A stretch of 64,000 nucleotides of DNA from Leeuwenhoekiella blandensis MED217. GTDB taxonomy: Bacteria > Bacteroidota > Bacteroidia > Flavobacteriales > Flavobacteriaceae. Made by a program: the position numbers and the translations under genes. Where the stretch lies: the NCBI RefSeq assembly GCF_000152985.1, contig NZ_CH672395.1, forward strand, positions 2,120,123 to 2,184,122, written 5' to 3'. The first letter of the stretch is position 1. Every line of letters starts with the position of its first letter. This document shows, piece after piece, positions 63,430-64,000 of this stretch. The notes below the pieces were generated by a model that searched no databases, was not told the origin of the DNA, and saw nothing but the letters and a program-made list of their open reading frames with translations.

Positions 63430-64000
63430 GACAGCCATAATAGGAAAGTGATCTGAATATTCCACATCAAAATTCTGAAAAGCTTGAGTTTTAAATTCAG
63501 GATCTGTGAGAATAAAATCAATCCGTAAGGGAATTACATCAAAAATAAAAGTACGACCGAAGCCGCTCCCCTGCTCTTCAAAAGCGTCTTTCTTATCTCC
63601 TCTAATCTTATTGTAGGTATAAGAAAACACCGTGTTATTAAAATCTCCGGCAACTATTTTTTTATAGGGACATTCCGCCTGATGCGCTAAGAATTTATAG
63701 ACTTGGTCTTCCTGTTTCTTAAATGCTCTTCCCAGACGCCCTACTAAGCTTTTAGTATTCTCTTGTTCTAACGCGCCTAATTGTGGGGTTAAAGCGAGAG
63801 ACTGCATATGCATATTATACACGCGTAGGGTATCTTTTCCTTTTAGGATATCAATAAAAATGGCATTATTAAAAGAGCTTTCAAAATTCAATGAACCCTG
63901 ATTTACAATCTTATATTTGGAGTAAACCGCCTGACTTTTAGACTTATTGTTCACATTAATTCCATTATAAAAAAAAGGATAATCCAAATCTGGAGCTCCT
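63418..64000 (-). CDS. Endonuclease/exonuclease/phosphatase-family protein, partial
   Basis: The frame runs past the right edge, so the N-terminus is missing. The visible 193 residues include the metal-binding GDFNNTVFSYTY, the RIDFILTDPEF motif and the C-terminal catalytic SDHFPIMAVLEL, all typical of the EEP (DNase I-like) superfamily. No start codon was found in the window. The overlap with the WbqC gene is 12 bases at their 3' ends. Confidence 0.85.
   Translation of the reverse strand, partial: GAPDLDYPFFYNGINVNNKSKSQAVYSKYKIVNQGSLNFESSFNNAIFIDILKGKDTLRVYNMHMQSLALTPQLGALEQENTKSLVGRLGRAFKKQEDQVYKFLAHQAECPYKKIVAGDFNNTVFSYTYNKIRGDKKDAFEEQGSGFGRTFIFDVIPLRIDFILTDPEFKTQAFQNFDVEYSDHFPIMAVLEL

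Overview
The window is about 64 kb of chromosome from a member of the Bacteroidota, most likely a marine Flavobacteriaceae; I cannot fix the genus. The evidence is the moderate AT content, the weak ribosome binding sites, the TAnnTTTG promoter boxes in front of several genes, and the gene families present: CarboxypepD_reg/TonB-type receptors, a fused ccsBA cytochrome c maturation protein, a lipoprotein TamA next to a very long TamB, a Bacteroidota-type PEP carboxylase, and 'VGIGTxxP' secreted proteins. No rRNA, tRNA, CRISPR array or prophage was seen. Most of the window is housekeeping DNA.

Layout. 1-5.1 kb: end of prfB, an ArsC/Spx-like protein, a large outer-membrane receptor, a tiny membrane protein and fumC. 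5.2-9.9 kb: ccsBA (minus), then a Rossmann/DUF2520 protein overlapping a KdsC-type phosphatase (plus). 10-12.1 kb: a minus-strand cluster of a GH43 lipoprotein, a lipoprotein pyrophosphatase and a membrane PH-domain protein. 12.2-15.9 kb: DinB protein, ppc and an Lrp/AsnC regulator. 15.9-17.8 kb: an M14 peptidase and an XRE regulator, divergent across a run of shared palindromes. 18.4-22.4 kb: two convergent histidine kinases, one LytS-type with TPRs and one CHASE hybrid. 22.5-28.3 kb: parE-parC-mscL and a DUF2461 gene. 28.4-31.0 kb: a small membrane protein, an AT-rich GIY-YIG/DUF4357 gene and corA. 31.09-32.40 kb: a complete IS3-family insertion sequence with a programmed frameshift. 32.4-36.5 kb: DJ-1/PfpI protein, a divergent TruA paralogue, then cysE-cysM and a DUF1853 gene that seems to start at AUC. 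36.5-40.3 kb: a cold-shock-domain protein, three tandem secreted VGIGT proteins, an unknown protein and a DUF2383 protein. 40.5-46.7 kb: a Tat-exported aminotransferase with an AEC-type permease, a zinc metalloprotease lipoprotein and an aldo/keto reductase. 46.9-49.7 kb: a 45-aa membrane microprotein, a sugar acetyltransferase, a Kir-type K+ channel and a PAP2 phosphatase. 49.7-57 kb: TamA and TamB. 57.1-64 kb: small and secreted unknowns, an orphan ExbD, a TPR hybrid kinase, a WbqC protein and the end of an endonuclease/exonuclease/phosphatase protein.

Working together. cysE and cysM form a serine-to-cysteine module. parE/parC form topoisomerase IV and are followed by mscL. TamA/TamB form an envelope-assembly pair. 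The most interesting non-genic signals are five TTAC-n4-GTAA palindromes between the XRE regulator and the M14 peptidase, some containing the promoter -7 box; an IS3 frameshift heptamer followed by a predicted H-type pseudoknot; a dispersed intergenic repeat with two copies plus a remnant; and the apparent AUC start of the DUF1853 gene. No unambiguously new multi-gene defence or biosynthetic system was found. The best candidate for an undescribed unit is the three-gene secreted-protein operon at 37.3-39.2 kb.
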